A DNA stretch of 64,000 nt from CAMLFJ01 sp035524955 (GCA_035524955.1 DATLFG010000059.1:1-64000); one strand, 5' to 3'. Positions 44,086 to 51,799 are shown, counted from the stretch's first letter. A program made the numbers and translations. The notes: generated by a model not told the origin, from the sequence alone.

Positions 44086-44205
44086 GCTCGGACGGTTGAC
44101 AGGTGCGCAGCGAGCCGGACGGCGAGCTGAGGCGCGAGCCGGGGGGAGTGCGGGGGCCATGTCGGGGCCCCCGCAGCTGAACGACGAGCTCGCCAATGCC
44201 TGAGC
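44056..44205. repeat. 32-bp duplication flanking an inserted segment between the two ABC genes
   Basis: Bases 44056-44087 and 44174-44205 match at 29 of 32 positions. The first is the end of the upstream gene; the second contains the start region of the downstream gene. The 86 bases between them (44088-44173) hold almost all of hairpin copy 2. The arrangement suggests that an original ATGCCTGA overlap was pulled apart by insertion or tandem duplication. Confidence 0.65.
44142..44175 (+). repeat. Hairpin repeat, copy 2, between the two ABC genes
   Basis: It has the same GGGGGAGT leader and the same stem arms (TGCGGGGGCC and GGCCCCCGCA) as copy 1, with two changes in the loop region. Unlike copy 1 it lies in non-coding DNA, just upstream of the second ABC start codon, where it could affect translation. 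Confidence 0.8.
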
Positions 44206-46067
44206 GCGAGCAGGAGGACGAGGTTCTCGGCAAGGCGTACGACGCGCGCCTGATGCGGCGTCTGTGGGCGTTCACCCGCCCGCACATCCGTCTCGTGCTC
44301 GCGACCGGTGCCCTGTTCCCGGCGGTGGCCCTGCTGGAGTTGTCGCAGCCCTACCTGATCAAGATCGCCATCGACGATCACATCCTCCGTCACGACTGGG
44401 CGGGGCTCGGAGGCGTCGCAGCCCTGTTCCTGCTGGTCCTCCTGGCGCTCTACGCGCTGCGGGCGACGCAGGCCTATCTCACCCAGCTCACCGGCCAGCG
44501 CGTCATCCATGACCTGCGCGCCGCGCTGTTCGCGCATCTCCAGCGCCAGGACGCGCGCTTCTACGATCGGAGCCCCGTCGGCCGGCTGATGACACGGGTC
44601 CTGAACGACGGGGAAGCGATCCAGGAGCTGTTCACCAGCGGAGCCGTGGCGCTTCTGGGCGACGTGGTGGTCCTCACTGGGGTCGTCGTGATCATGCTCG
44701 GGATGAACTGGAAGCTGGCCCTCGTCACGTTCGCGCTGGTGCCGCTGCTGGTGCTGGCCGCCGCGTACTTCCGGGTGCGCGCGCGCGACAGCTATCGGGT
44801 CGTCCGGACCCGCCTCGCAAGGATGAACACCTTCCTGCAGGAGTCGCTTCAGGGCATGAGCGTGATCCAGCTCTTCGCGCGTGAGGCCCGGGAGCGGGAG
44901 ACGTTCGCGCAGCTCTCCGGCGCGCTGCGCGCCGGCCAGTTCCGCTCGACGTTCTACGACGCCTCGCTCTACGCGACGGTCGAGGCTCTGGGCTCGGCCG
45001 CGGTCGCCCTGCTGCTCTGGTACGGGGGCGGACAGATCGTGACGGGCGCGCTCACCTTCGGCGGCCTCGTGGCCTTCCTCGAGTACACCGGCCGCTTCTT
45101 CCTGCCCATCAGGGACCTGGGCGCCAAGTACACGGTCATGCAGGCGGCGATGGTCTCCGCCGAGCGCATCTTCGCCCTGCTCGACACCCACCCCTCCGTC
45201 ACCTCGCCCACCCGGAACGGTAGTTCGGACGCGCAGTTGCAGGGCGAGGTGCAGGTGCAGGGCGAGGTGCAGCCGAAGGCGAGCCGAGCGCATTCCAGAA
45301 AAGAAGCCCCGGTAGCAGCACCCCAAACCCCAGCCATAGAGTTTAGGAACGTCTGGTTCGCCTACGAAGGCGAGCAGTGGGTCCTCCGGGACTGCTCGTT
45401 CACCCTCGGCTCCGGCGAGCGCGTCGCCCTGGTCGGACCCACCGGCGAGGGCAAGACGACGATCGCGCGCCTCATGATCCGGGCCTACGACGTGACGCGC
45501 GGTCGAGTCCTGGTGGACGGGGTGGACGTGCGCGACTGGGATCTCCAGACGCTGCGCCGACACGTGGGTCTGGTGCCGCAGGAGGTGTTCCTCTTCTCGG
45601 GGACCGTCGAGGACAACCTGCGCCTGGCCGGCAACGGCGGCGCGGATCGCCCGGCGATCGAGCGCGCGCTCGAAGCGGCGAACGCGGAGCGCTTCGTGGC
45701 GGCGCTGCCGCGCGGGCTCGGCGAGGAGCTGCGCGAGCGCGGGGTCAACCTCTCGCAGGGGCAGCGTCAGCTGCTGGCCATTGCCCGCGCCATCATCTAT
45801 AATCCACGCGTTCTCGCGCTGGACGAGGCGACCTCCAGCATCGACCCCGAATCGGAGGCGCAGGTGCGCGTGGGGCTCGCGCGACTGCTCGAGGGGCGAA
45901 CGAGCCTCGTCATCGCGCACCGGTTGTCCACGATCCAGCGCGCGAACCGCATTCTCGTGCTGCACCGCGGGGAGATCCGGGAGGCGGGCGGGCACGCGGC
46001 GCTGCTCGCCCAGGGCGGGCTCTACTCGCGGCTGTACGAGCTCCAGTTCGGCCTGGGGCGGACATGA
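44196..46067 (+). CDS. ABC exporter half-transporter, second subunit
   Basis: 623 residues, with six spans then a nucleotide-binding domain from about 385. Walker A is GPTGEGKTT, the Q-loop GLVPQEVFLFS, the signature LSQGQRQ, Walker B VLALDEATSSID and the H-loop IAHRLSTI. The full DE pair and altered signature fit the partner that supplies the active ATP site in a heterodimer with the preceding subunit. The exporter probably moves drugs or lipids out of the cytoplasm. Its linker also carries a short tandem repeat. ATG 44196 lies in the second copy of a 32-bp duplication. Confidence 0.9.
   Translation: MPEREQEDEVLGKAYDARLMRRLWAFTRPHIRLVLATGALFPAVALLELSQPYLIKIAIDDHILRHDWAGLGGVAALFLLVLLALYALRATQAYLTQLTGQRVIHDLRAALFAHLQRQDARFYDRSPVGRLMTRVLNDGEAIQELFTSGAVALLGDVVVLTGVVVIMLGMNWKLALVTFALVPLLVLAAAYFRVRARDSYRVVRTRLARMNTFLQESLQGMSVIQLFAREARERETFAQLSGALRAGQFRSTFYDASLYATVEALGSAAVALLLWYGGGQIVTGALTFGGLVAFLEYTGRFFLPIRDLGAKYTVMQAAMVSAERIFALLDTHPSVTSPTRNGSSDAQLQGEVQVQGEVQPKASRAHSRKEAPVAAPQTPAIEFRNVWFAYEGEQWVLRDCSFTLGSGERVALVGPTGEGKTTIARLMIRAYDVTRGRVLVDGVDVRDWDLQTLRRHVGLVPQEVFLFSGTVEDNLRLAGNGGADRPAIERALEAANAERFVAALPRGLGEELRERGVNLSQGQRQLLAIARAIIYNPRVLALDEATSSIDPESEAQVRVGLARLLEGRTSLVIAHRLSTIQRANRILVLHRGEIREAGGHAALLAQGGLYSRLYELQFGLGRT
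45238..45273 (+). repeat. Two 18-bp tandem repeats in the second ABC linker
   Basis: TGCAGGGCGAGGTGCAGG is followed by a copy with one change. It encodes LQGEVQ and VQGEVQ in frame, between the last membrane span and the nucleotide-binding domain. Low complexity continues to about 45340. Confidence 0.7.
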
Positions 46068-46408
46068 AGGCGTTTCACGCCGCGGTGTACCGGCTGGTCG
46101 GGCGGATCCCGAGGGGACAGGTGGCGACGTATGGGCAGATCGCGGCCCTGCTCGGATACCCGCGGGCGGCCCGCGCGGTGGGGCAGGCCATGAGGCACGT
46201 GCCCGCGCACCTGCCGTGGCACCGGGTGGTCAACGCCCAGGGCGGCATCAGCCTGAGGCGAAATGTCGGGAGCATGCTGACGCAGCGGCTCCTGCTCGAG
46301 CAGGAAGGCGTGCCGGTCCGGCGGGGACGGATCCGGCTCCGGCAGCACCGGTGGGCGGGGCCCGGGCGCACCCGCCGGCTGTCCGTCGCGGCGCTCGAGC
46401 GGCTCTGA
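46064..46408 (+). CDS. Alkyltransferase-like protein (MGMT fold, no active Cys)
   Basis: 114 residues. RIPRGQVATYGQIAALLGYPRAARAVGQAMRHVP is the DNA-binding domain of O6-methylguanine methyltransferases. The active-site motif PCHRV is here PWHRV, so the alkyl-accepting Cys is Trp. This is the signature of alkyltransferase-like proteins, which bind O6-alkylguanine and hand it to nucleotide-excision repair. Its start overlaps the stop of the ABC gene. The Arg/Gly-rich C-terminus (LRQHRWAGPGRTRRL) would add non-specific DNA contact. Confidence 0.88.
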   Translation: MKAFHAAVYRLVGRIPRGQVATYGQIAALLGYPRAARAVGQAMRHVPAHLPWHRVVNAQGGISLRRNVGSMLTQRLLLEQEGVPVRRGRIRLRQHRWAGPGRTRRLSVAALERL

Positions 46409-46420
46409 ACGGAGGGCACC

Positions 46421-47449
46421 ATGCGGCTCGGACTGAACATCGGCTACTCGCGCTCGCAGCTCGGCATCGACCTGTCGCTGGTCCAACACGCGGATCGCCT
46501 GGGCTTCCACTCGGTGTGGTCGGCCGAGGCCTACGGGTCGGACGCGGTCTCCCCGCTGTGCTGGATCGCGGCCCAGACCGGCCGCATCAAGGTCGGCACC
46601 GCGATCATGCAGATCCCGGCCCGCACGCCGACCCTCACCGCCACCACCGCGATGACGATCGACCAGCTCTCGGGCGGCCGCTTCATTCTCGGTCTCGGCG
46701 TGTCGGGCCCTCAGGTCGTGGAAGGCTGGCACGGGGTGGCCTTCGGCAAGCCGCTGGCCAGGACGCGCGAGTACGTGGATATCGTCAGGATGGTCTGGCG
46801 GCGCGCGCGGCCGGTCGAGCACAAGGGGGAGTACTATCAGATCCCGTACGCGGGGCCCGACGCCACCGGGCTCGGCAAGCCGCTCAAGTCCATCCTGCAC
46901 GGCCGGCCGGACATTCCGATCTACCTCGCCGCGATCGGGCCGAAGAACGTGGCGCTCGCCGCCGAGATCGCCGACGGGCTCCTGCCCGTGTTCTTCTCGC
47001 CGGACCGCATGGCGGTGTTCACCCCGAGCCTCGAGGCCGGCTTCAAGGCGGCGGGCGGCGGGAAATCACTCGCGAGCTTCGACGTCGCGCCCACGGTGCC
47101 GATCGTGCTGGGCCCCGACGCGGCGGCGTGCCGCGCCCTGGTCAAGCCGCGGCTCGCGCTCTACGTGGGCGGCATGGGTGCCCGCGGCAAGAACTTCTAC
47201 AACGAGCTGGTGACGCGGTATGGCTACGAGGCGGACGCCCGGCGGATCCAGGATCTCTACCTGGGGGGCAGAAAGGACGAGGCGGCGGCCGCGGTGCCCG
47301 ACGCGTTGGTGGACGAGGTCGCGCTCTGCGGGCCGAAGGAGCGGATCCGGGAGCGGCTGCCCCGCTGGGAGAGCTCCGGCATCACCACGCTGATCTGCGG
47401 AGCGGTGCAGGCGGACGCGCTCGAGCTGATGGCCGAGCTGGTGCTCTAG
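46421..47449 (+). CDS. Luciferase-like monooxygenase, F420-dependent type
   Basis: 342 residues. LGLNIGYSRSQLG begins the TIM barrel, then SVWSAEAYGSDAVSPLCWIA and KVGTAIMQIPARTPTLTATTA (the F420-binding segment). LGLGVSGPQVVEGWHG follows. Homologs use F420 or FMN to reduce or oxidise various substrates; 'F420' is based on overall resemblance only. ATG 46421 follows GGAGGGCACC. It is in the same direction as the neighbouring genes up to 50664. Confidence 0.82.
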   Translation: MRLGLNIGYSRSQLGIDLSLVQHADRLGFHSVWSAEAYGSDAVSPLCWIAAQTGRIKVGTAIMQIPARTPTLTATTAMTIDQLSGGRFILGLGVSGPQVVEGWHGVAFGKPLARTREYVDIVRMVWRRARPVEHKGEYYQIPYAGPDATGLGKPLKSILHGRPDIPIYLAAIGPKNVALAAEIADGLLPVFFSPDRMAVFTPSLEAGFKAAGGGKSLASFDVAPTVPIVLGPDAAACRALVKPRLALYVGGMGARGKNFYNELVTRYGYEADARRIQDLYLGGRKDEAAAAVPDALVDEVALCGPKERIRERLPRWESSGITTLICGAVQADALELMAELVL

Positions 47450-47454
47450 GCGCG

Positions 47455-47949
47455 GTGAAACCGGCGGGCCAGAAGGTGCAGGCGGCCATCACCGGGCACG
47501 GTCTCGATCGGCGGGTGATCGAGCTCGAGATCCACGCGCGGACCTCGCAGCAGGCCGCCGACGCGCTGGGCGTCACCGTCGGCCAGATCGTGAAGTCGCT
47601 GGTGTTCACCGCGGACGGACGGCCGCTCCTGGCCTTGGCCTCGGGCGCGAACCGGGTAGACGAGCGTAGATTGGGCGAGCTGGCGGGCGGACGGATCCGT
47701 CGCGCCGATCCGGATACGGTGAAGCAGGCCACCGGCTACACCATCGGCGGGGTGCCGCCGATCGGGCTCGTGAGCCCGCTGGCGGTCTACGTGGACCGCG
47801 ACCTGCTCGGCTACGAGCTGGTGTACGCGGCGGCGGGGCTGCCGGAGTGCGTGTTCCCGATCGCGCCCGACGAGCTGGTGCGCGCCACGGGCGGGCGCGT
47901 CGTGGACATCAAGGAAGCCGGGAGCCATTCGAAAGGAGCGCGGCTATGA
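47455..47949 (+). CDS. YbaK/EbsC-family tRNA-editing-type protein
   Basis: 164 residues. TSQQAADALGVTVGQIVKSLVFTADG includes the conserved Lys of the aminoacyl-tRNA deacylase fold, and TGYTIGGVPPIGL is the second family block. Members clear mischarged Cys-tRNA(Pro) or Ala-tRNA(Pro). The GTG start is four codons after the oxidoreductase stop; its own stop overlaps the next start (ATGA). Confidence 0.85.
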   Translation: MKPAGQKVQAAITGHGLDRRVIELEIHARTSQQAADALGVTVGQIVKSLVFTADGRPLLALASGANRVDERRLGELAGGRIRRADPDTVKQATGYTIGGVPPIGLVSPLAVYVDRDLLGYELVYAAAGLPECVFPIAPDELVRATGGRVVDIKEAGSHSKGARL

Positions 47950-48707
47950 GACTCAAGGACAAGGTAGCCCTGATCACGGGCGCGGGCTCGGGCATCGGGC
48001 AGGCGGCGGCGGTGCTCTTCGCGCGCGAGGGCGCGCGGGTGGCGGTGGTGGATGTGAGAGAGGACGCGGCGAAGGTGACATCGGAGCAAATCGAGCGGAG
48101 CGGGGGCCAGGCCCTCGCGATCCGGGCCGACGTCTCGAAGTCGGCGGACAACCAGGCGGCCGTCCAGCAGGCGGTGGCGCGCTGGGGGCGGCTCGACATC
48201 TTCTACGCCAACGCGGGTGTGCCCCAGTTCCCGACGCCGGTGGAGAACGTGGACGAGGCGGTGTTCGATCAGATCATCGCGGTCAACGTGAAGGGCGTGT
48301 TCCTGGCCGCCAAGCACGTGATGCCGGTCTTCAGGAAGCAGCGGAGCGGCGTACTGCTCATCACCGGCTCGACCTCGGGCCTGCGCCCGCGGCCGGGGGT
48401 GCAGTGCTACTCGGCCTCCAAGGGCGCGGTGCACACCATGGCCGCGAGCCTCGCGCTCGAGTTCTCCACGTTCGGCGCGCGGGTGGTGGCGATCGCGCCG
48501 GTGGCGACCGAGACGCCGATGCTCGCCACCTTCATGGGCAAGAAGCAGGTGGACGAGGAGGGCATGACCCGCTACCGCGGCACCGTTCCCCTCGGACGGC
48601 TCAACAAGCCGGAGGATCTGGCCGCCGCGGCCCTCTTCCTCGCCTCCGACGATGCCGCGATGATCACGGGCAGCGTCATCCCGGTGGACGGGGGGAGATG
48701 TATTTGA
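47946..48707 (+). CDS. Short-chain dehydrogenase/reductase
   Basis: 253 residues. Classical SDR: TGAGSGIGQAAAVLF (NAD(P) binding), DVRED (NAD-preferring Asp), NAGV, then catalytic Ser-x-YSASK (SGLRPRPGVQCYSASKGA) with Tyr and Lys. The end is the usual TGSVIPVDGG. Substrate unknown. It is part of the rightward run from the luciferase-like gene to the peroxiredoxin gene. Confidence 0.9.
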   Translation: MRLKDKVALITGAGSGIGQAAAVLFAREGARVAVVDVREDAAKVTSEQIERSGGQALAIRADVSKSADNQAAVQQAVARWGRLDIFYANAGVPQFPTPVENVDEAVFDQIIAVNVKGVFLAAKHVMPVFRKQRSGVLLITGSTSGLRPRPGVQCYSASKGAVHTMAASLALEFSTFGARVVAIAPVATETPMLATFMGKKQVDEEGMTRYRGTVPLGRLNKPEDLAAAALFLASDDAAMITGSVIPVDGGRCI

Positions 48708-49669
48708 ACGTCATTCCCTTGGCCGCCGAGTCGCTCGGGGTGCGGTCGATGGCGACGTATGTGGAGTGCGGGGAGACCCGGGTGCTGATCGACCCGGGCG
48801 CGATGCTGGCGCCCAGCCGCTTCAACCTGGCGCCGGCGGAGGAGGAGTGGGAGGCGCTGCGGCGCGCCAACGATCGCGTCTCGGCGTACGCGACGCGGGC
48901 CTCCGCGATCTTCGTGAGCCACTATCACGAGGATCACTTCCGCCACGATCCCGCCTTCTACGCGGGGCGTCGGCTCTGGGCCAAGGATCCGACCCGGCAC
49001 ATCGAGGGACGGCAGGCCCAGCGGGCGGCGACGTTCTGGCGTGCCCTCAAGGGGCACGCCGAGCCGCTCGCGGCGGAAGGCCGCCGGCTCGAGACGGCGG
49101 ACGCGGTGCTGCAGGCCTCGCCCGCGCTCGGTCACGGGGCCGACGGGACCACCCTGGGCCACGTCGTGGCGCTCACCATCGAGGACCGGCGCGAGGGCAC
49201 GCGCTTCATCCACGCCTCCGACGTGCAGGGACCGCTGTCGCCCGTGGCCGCCGCCTACCTGGCCCGGCAGCGCCCCACGCTGCTCTACCTCTCCGGCCCG
49301 CCTGCCTATCTCGAGTCGCAGATCGGTGCCGGGCTCATCGACCGCGGGATCGACCACCTGCTCCGGATCATCGAACAGACCGGCTGCCGCGTGATCTTCG
49401 ATCACTATGCGCTGCGGGACGCCGCGTACCCGGAGCGCTTCCGGCGACTCTGGGAGACCGGACGCGTGGTCACCGCGGCGGGATTCCTCGGCCTGGTGGA
49501 CACGCCGCTCGAGGCACGCCGGCTCGAGCTCTGGCGGGGGCGGCGCAAGCCCCCGATGCCGGTGCGGCCCTCGCGGGCCCGCGGGGCGCGCGAGGCGGGC
49601 GGCGCGCGTCCGCCCGCGCGAGACGCGTTCATGACCCGGCCCCGCCTGCGGCGGATGAAGGAGGGATGA
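48698..49669 (+). CDS. Metallo-beta-lactamase-fold hydrolase
   Basis: 323 residues from the ATG at 48698, which lies inside the last codons of the SDR gene. The metal motif is SHYHEDHF, with TLGHVVALTIEDRREG and HASDVQGPLSP completing the site. The ending (HYALRD, VTAAGFLG) resembles UPF0282-type MBL proteins of archaea and deep-branching bacteria. Two metal ions are expected; the substrate is unknown. The C-terminal 50 residues are Arg/Pro-rich. Confidence 0.82.
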   Translation: MYLNVIPLAAESLGVRSMATYVECGETRVLIDPGAMLAPSRFNLAPAEEEWEALRRANDRVSAYATRASAIFVSHYHEDHFRHDPAFYAGRRLWAKDPTRHIEGRQAQRAATFWRALKGHAEPLAAEGRRLETADAVLQASPALGHGADGTTLGHVVALTIEDRREGTRFIHASDVQGPLSPVAAAYLARQRPTLLYLSGPPAYLESQIGAGLIDRGIDHLLRIIEQTGCRVIFDHYALRDAAYPERFRRLWETGRVVTAAGFLGLVDTPLEARRLELWRGRRKPPMPVRPSRARGAREAGGARPPARDAFMTRPRLRRMKEG

Positions 49670-49673
49670 GGCG

Positions 49674-50195
49674 ATGAGCGAGGGCCAGGCCCCGGGCGTG
49701 GGCGATCCCGCGCCGGACTTCACGCTGAAGACGATCGGGCTCCGGGACGTGAGCCTCAAGAGCTTCCGGGGCCGGAACGTGGTGCTGCTGTTCTATCCGC
49801 TCGACTGGACGCCCGGCTGATCCACCTGCATGCCCGCTTTCGATCGTCGCATCAAGGACTTCGAGGCGGCGCAGACCCAGGTCCTGGGTATCAGCTCGGA
49901 CAGCCCCTTCAGCCACGAGAACTGGGCGAAGTCGGTCGGGATCTCCAACTACCCGCTGCTCTCCGACATCCACCGCACGGCCAGCCGCGCCTACGGCGTC
50001 TACTGGGCGGACTGGAACGCGAACGTACGGGCCACCTTCGTGATCGACAGGCAGGGCATCATCCGATTCGTTGAGCGGCACGGCCGCGGCGAGCTGCCCG
50101 ATCCCGACAACGTGCTGGCCGAGGTCAGGAAGCGGAGCGAGACCGGCACGCAGGGCGGGAAGTCGGCGAGGGCGAGCTTGGCGAGCGCGGGATAG
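49674..50195 (+). CDS. Peroxiredoxin, selenocysteine-type, read through in-frame TGA
   Basis: 173 residues if TGA at 49818 is read as selenocysteine (U49). The N-terminal half (GDPAPDFTLKTIGLRDVSL, NVVLLFYPLDWTPG) runs in frame into U-STCMPAFDRRIKDFEAAQ and the rest of a peroxiredoxin (VLGISSDSPFSHENWAKSVG, NVRATFVIDRQG). The PxxxTxxC motif becomes PLDWTPGU, so U sits exactly at the peroxidatic Cys. Cys52 makes a U-x-x-C pair and is the only Cys. The catalytic Arg (NVRATF) is present. It is a thiol-dependent peroxidase of AhpC/TSA type in the cytoplasm. A start at the internal ATG after the TGA would lose the active site. Confidence 0.85.
49837..49856 (+). promoter_or_regulatory. Candidate bacterial SECIS element
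   Basis: Downstream of the in-frame TGA the bases CTT-TC-GAT-CGTCGC-ATC-AAG can form a six-pair stem with a two-base UC bulge on the 5' side and a six-base loop containing GU. The loop begins 24 bases after the TGA, within the accepted 16-37 window, and has G as its second base. The stem is short, so the call depends on covariation data. Confidence 0.5.
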
Positions 50196-50202
50196 GAGCC
50201 CC

Positions 50203-50664
50203 ATGGCGGACCACATCCTCGAGCGCCGCGTGTGGCTTCCGTGTCCCCGCCCCGAGACGTTCGAGTTCTTCGCGGATCCTCGAAACCTCGGGCGGCTCCA
50301 TCCCGCGTGGGCGCGACCCCGCTGGTTGGCCCCGCCGCCCGCCCGGCTGGCGGCGGGCGCGATCCTCGACTTCCAGGCGGGGTGGCTACCCGGTCGCTGG
50401 CGCGTGATCGTCCGCGAGTTCGACGCGCCCTACCGCTTCGTGGACGCGCAGGTCCGCGGGCCGTTCGCGCGCTGGGAGCACCGCCACCGGTTCGTTGAAG
50501 GCTCGGAGGCGGAGGGCGGGACCTGGGTTGAGGACCGGGTGACCTATCGGCTGCCGCTCGGCCCGCTGGGCCGGCTCATCCACGGCCTCGGCGTGGGCCG
50601 TCGCGTGCGGGCGCTCTTCGAGTACCGCGACCGCCGGCTGCGCGAGCTGCTCGGCAGCAAGTAG
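50203..50664 (+). CDS. SRPBCC-family protein
   Basis: 153 residues. The fold starts with a strand (HILERRVWLPCPRPETFEFFADPRNLGRLHPAW) and has the long amphipathic C-terminal helix (VGRRVRALFEYRDRRLRELL) of START/Bet v1-like lipid-binding proteins. WEHRHRFVEG and WVEDRVTYRLP are the inner strands. It may bind a hydrophobic ligand. It is seven bases after the peroxiredoxin gene and ends the rightward run. Confidence 0.8.
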   Translation: MADHILERRVWLPCPRPETFEFFADPRNLGRLHPAWARPRWLAPPPARLAAGAILDFQAGWLPGRWRVIVREFDAPYRFVDAQVRGPFARWEHRHRFVEGSEAEGGTWVEDRVTYRLPLGPLGRLIHGLGVGRRVRALFEYRDRRLRELLGSK

Positions 50665-50708
50665 GCGCCCGTTGGACGACACCGCGCGGGTGGACGGTTC
50701 CACTCCGA

Positions 50709-50727
50709 GCGCGGGCTCCGCCCGCGC
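50709..50727. terminator. Hairpin in the convergent gap, first
   Basis: GCGCGGGC and GCCCGCGC flank TCC. It lies 45 bases after the SRPBCC stop, in the gap where two transcripts meet. It may act with the next hairpin as a bidirectional transcription stop; no T-run is present. Confidence 0.4.
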
Positions 50728-50750
50728 GTCCTGCTTCCGGGGGAGGTTCG

Positions 50751-50773
50751 GAAGGGGGGCGTAGCCCCCCTTC
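50751..50773. terminator. Hairpin in the convergent gap, second
   Basis: GAAGGGGGGC and GCCCCCCTTC are separated by GTA, a very stable hairpin. It lies just past the stop codon of the leftward ferritin-like gene and 86 bases past the rightward SRPBCC gene, so it can serve both. C- and G-rich three-base-loop hairpins of this kind recur elsewhere in this genome region, for example at 38495. Confidence 0.5.
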
Positions 50774-50776
50774 GAG

Positions 50777-51775
50777 TTAGGGCAGCGCGATGCCGAGGGC
50801 GGCCAGCCGGGGTCGCACGCGCTCGGTCAGGAGTCCGATCCGCGCGAGGTTGTTCACCATCGACGTGTGCATGTCGCGCTTGAAGAACTTCCGGTACACC
50901 GCGTAGTCGTTCCGGGCGGCCACGTCGCGCCGGTAGCCCTTCACCTCCTCGATCTGGGCCCGCGAGAAGCCGACGTCGCGATAGGCCTCGCCCGGGAAGA
51001 AGCCGGTCAGCACCTTCTCGAGCGCGATGCAGGTGAAATCCTCCATCTCCCGGCGCTCCGCTTCGGTTGCCTCGCGGACGATGTCGGGCAGGGCCAGCAT
51101 GCCGAAGCCCATGTGCCGCGACTCGTCCTGCAGGATGCGGGTGCACACCTGGCGGAGGAGCGGATCCGCGGCCGCCTCGCCCATCATCTTGAAGATCGCG
51201 ACCGCGAAGGTCTCGGCCACGAGCTGGAGCGCGATGGTCTTGATGTACCAGCGCTTGTCGGTCAGGATCGCGTCGAAGAGCACGCGCTCGTTCTCCGGCA
51301 TCGGGTAGTGGAGGCCGCCGAGGCGGGTCTGGATGTAGCGCTCCAGGACCTCGTTGTGGCGGGCCTCGTCCATGACCTGGGTGGCCTGGAAGAACTTCTC
51401 GTCGGTGCCCTGGACGATGTCCACCATCTGGCTGCAGGCCAGCATCGCGCCCTGCTCTCCGTAGACCAGCACCGAGAGCCGCCACGCCGCGATGCGGCGG
51501 TTCAGCTCGATCCGGTCCCGCTCGGAGAGTCGCGCCCAGATCGGGCTGCCATGGATGTCCACCAGCTCGTCGGAGAGCACGCGGCCGTCGGACGGCTCCG
51601 GGGTGTCCCAGGCGATGTCGCGACTCGCGTTCCACTGGTCGCGCTTGGCCTTCTCGTAGAGGCTGCGCATGTCCTCGGCCTGGACCGAGTAGTCGAACTC
51701 GAAGACGGTCTCGATGGTGCCGGGGATCACGCGACGCTCCATCTTGGGATCGGCGACCGGGGTATGCTCAGCCAT
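50777..51775 (-). CDS. Ferritin-like diiron protein (oxygenase type)
   Basis: 332 residues. A four-helix diiron site is visible: EQGAM (first Glu), DEARHNEVLERY (E-x2-H), ETFAVAIF (third helix Glu) and DESRHMGFGML (E-x2-H). The layout, with a helical N-terminus and VADPKMERRVIPGTIE, fits bacterial ferritin-like proteins related to AurF or R2-like oxidases. It probably activates O2 on an unknown substrate. The start at 51775 has an AGGAGGC Shine-Dalgarno. It is divergent from a TetR gene, with a dyad operator between them. Confidence 0.85.
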   Translation of the reverse strand: MAEHTPVADPKMERRVIPGTIETVFEFDYSVQAEDMRSLYEKAKRDQWNASRDIAWDTPEPSDGRVLSDELVDIHGSPIWARLSERDRIELNRRIAAWRLSVLVYGEQGAMLACSQMVDIVQGTDEKFFQATQVMDEARHNEVLERYIQTRLGGLHYPMPENERVLFDAILTDKRWYIKTIALQLVAETFAVAIFKMMGEAAADPLLRQVCTRILQDESRHMGFGMLALPDIVREATEAERREMEDFTCIALEKVLTGFFPGEAYRDVGFSRAQIEEVKGYRRDVAARNDYAVYRKFFKRDMHTSMVNNLARIGLLTERVRPRLAALGIALP

Positions 51776-51799
51776 CGCGACGGGCCTCCTGGTGGTTCC

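Noticed and set aside
32355..45285. 15-base match GCAGCCGAAGGCGAG between the MEMO linker and the second ABC linker
   Set aside because: In a sequence this GC-rich several 15-base matches are expected by chance in 64 kb, so it is not evidence for a dispersed element on its own.
49830..50195. Peroxiredoxin fragment starting at the ATG after the TGA
   Set aside because: This start lacks a Shine-Dalgarno and would remove the active site; the sequence before the TGA is plainly the N-terminal half of the same protein in the same frame.
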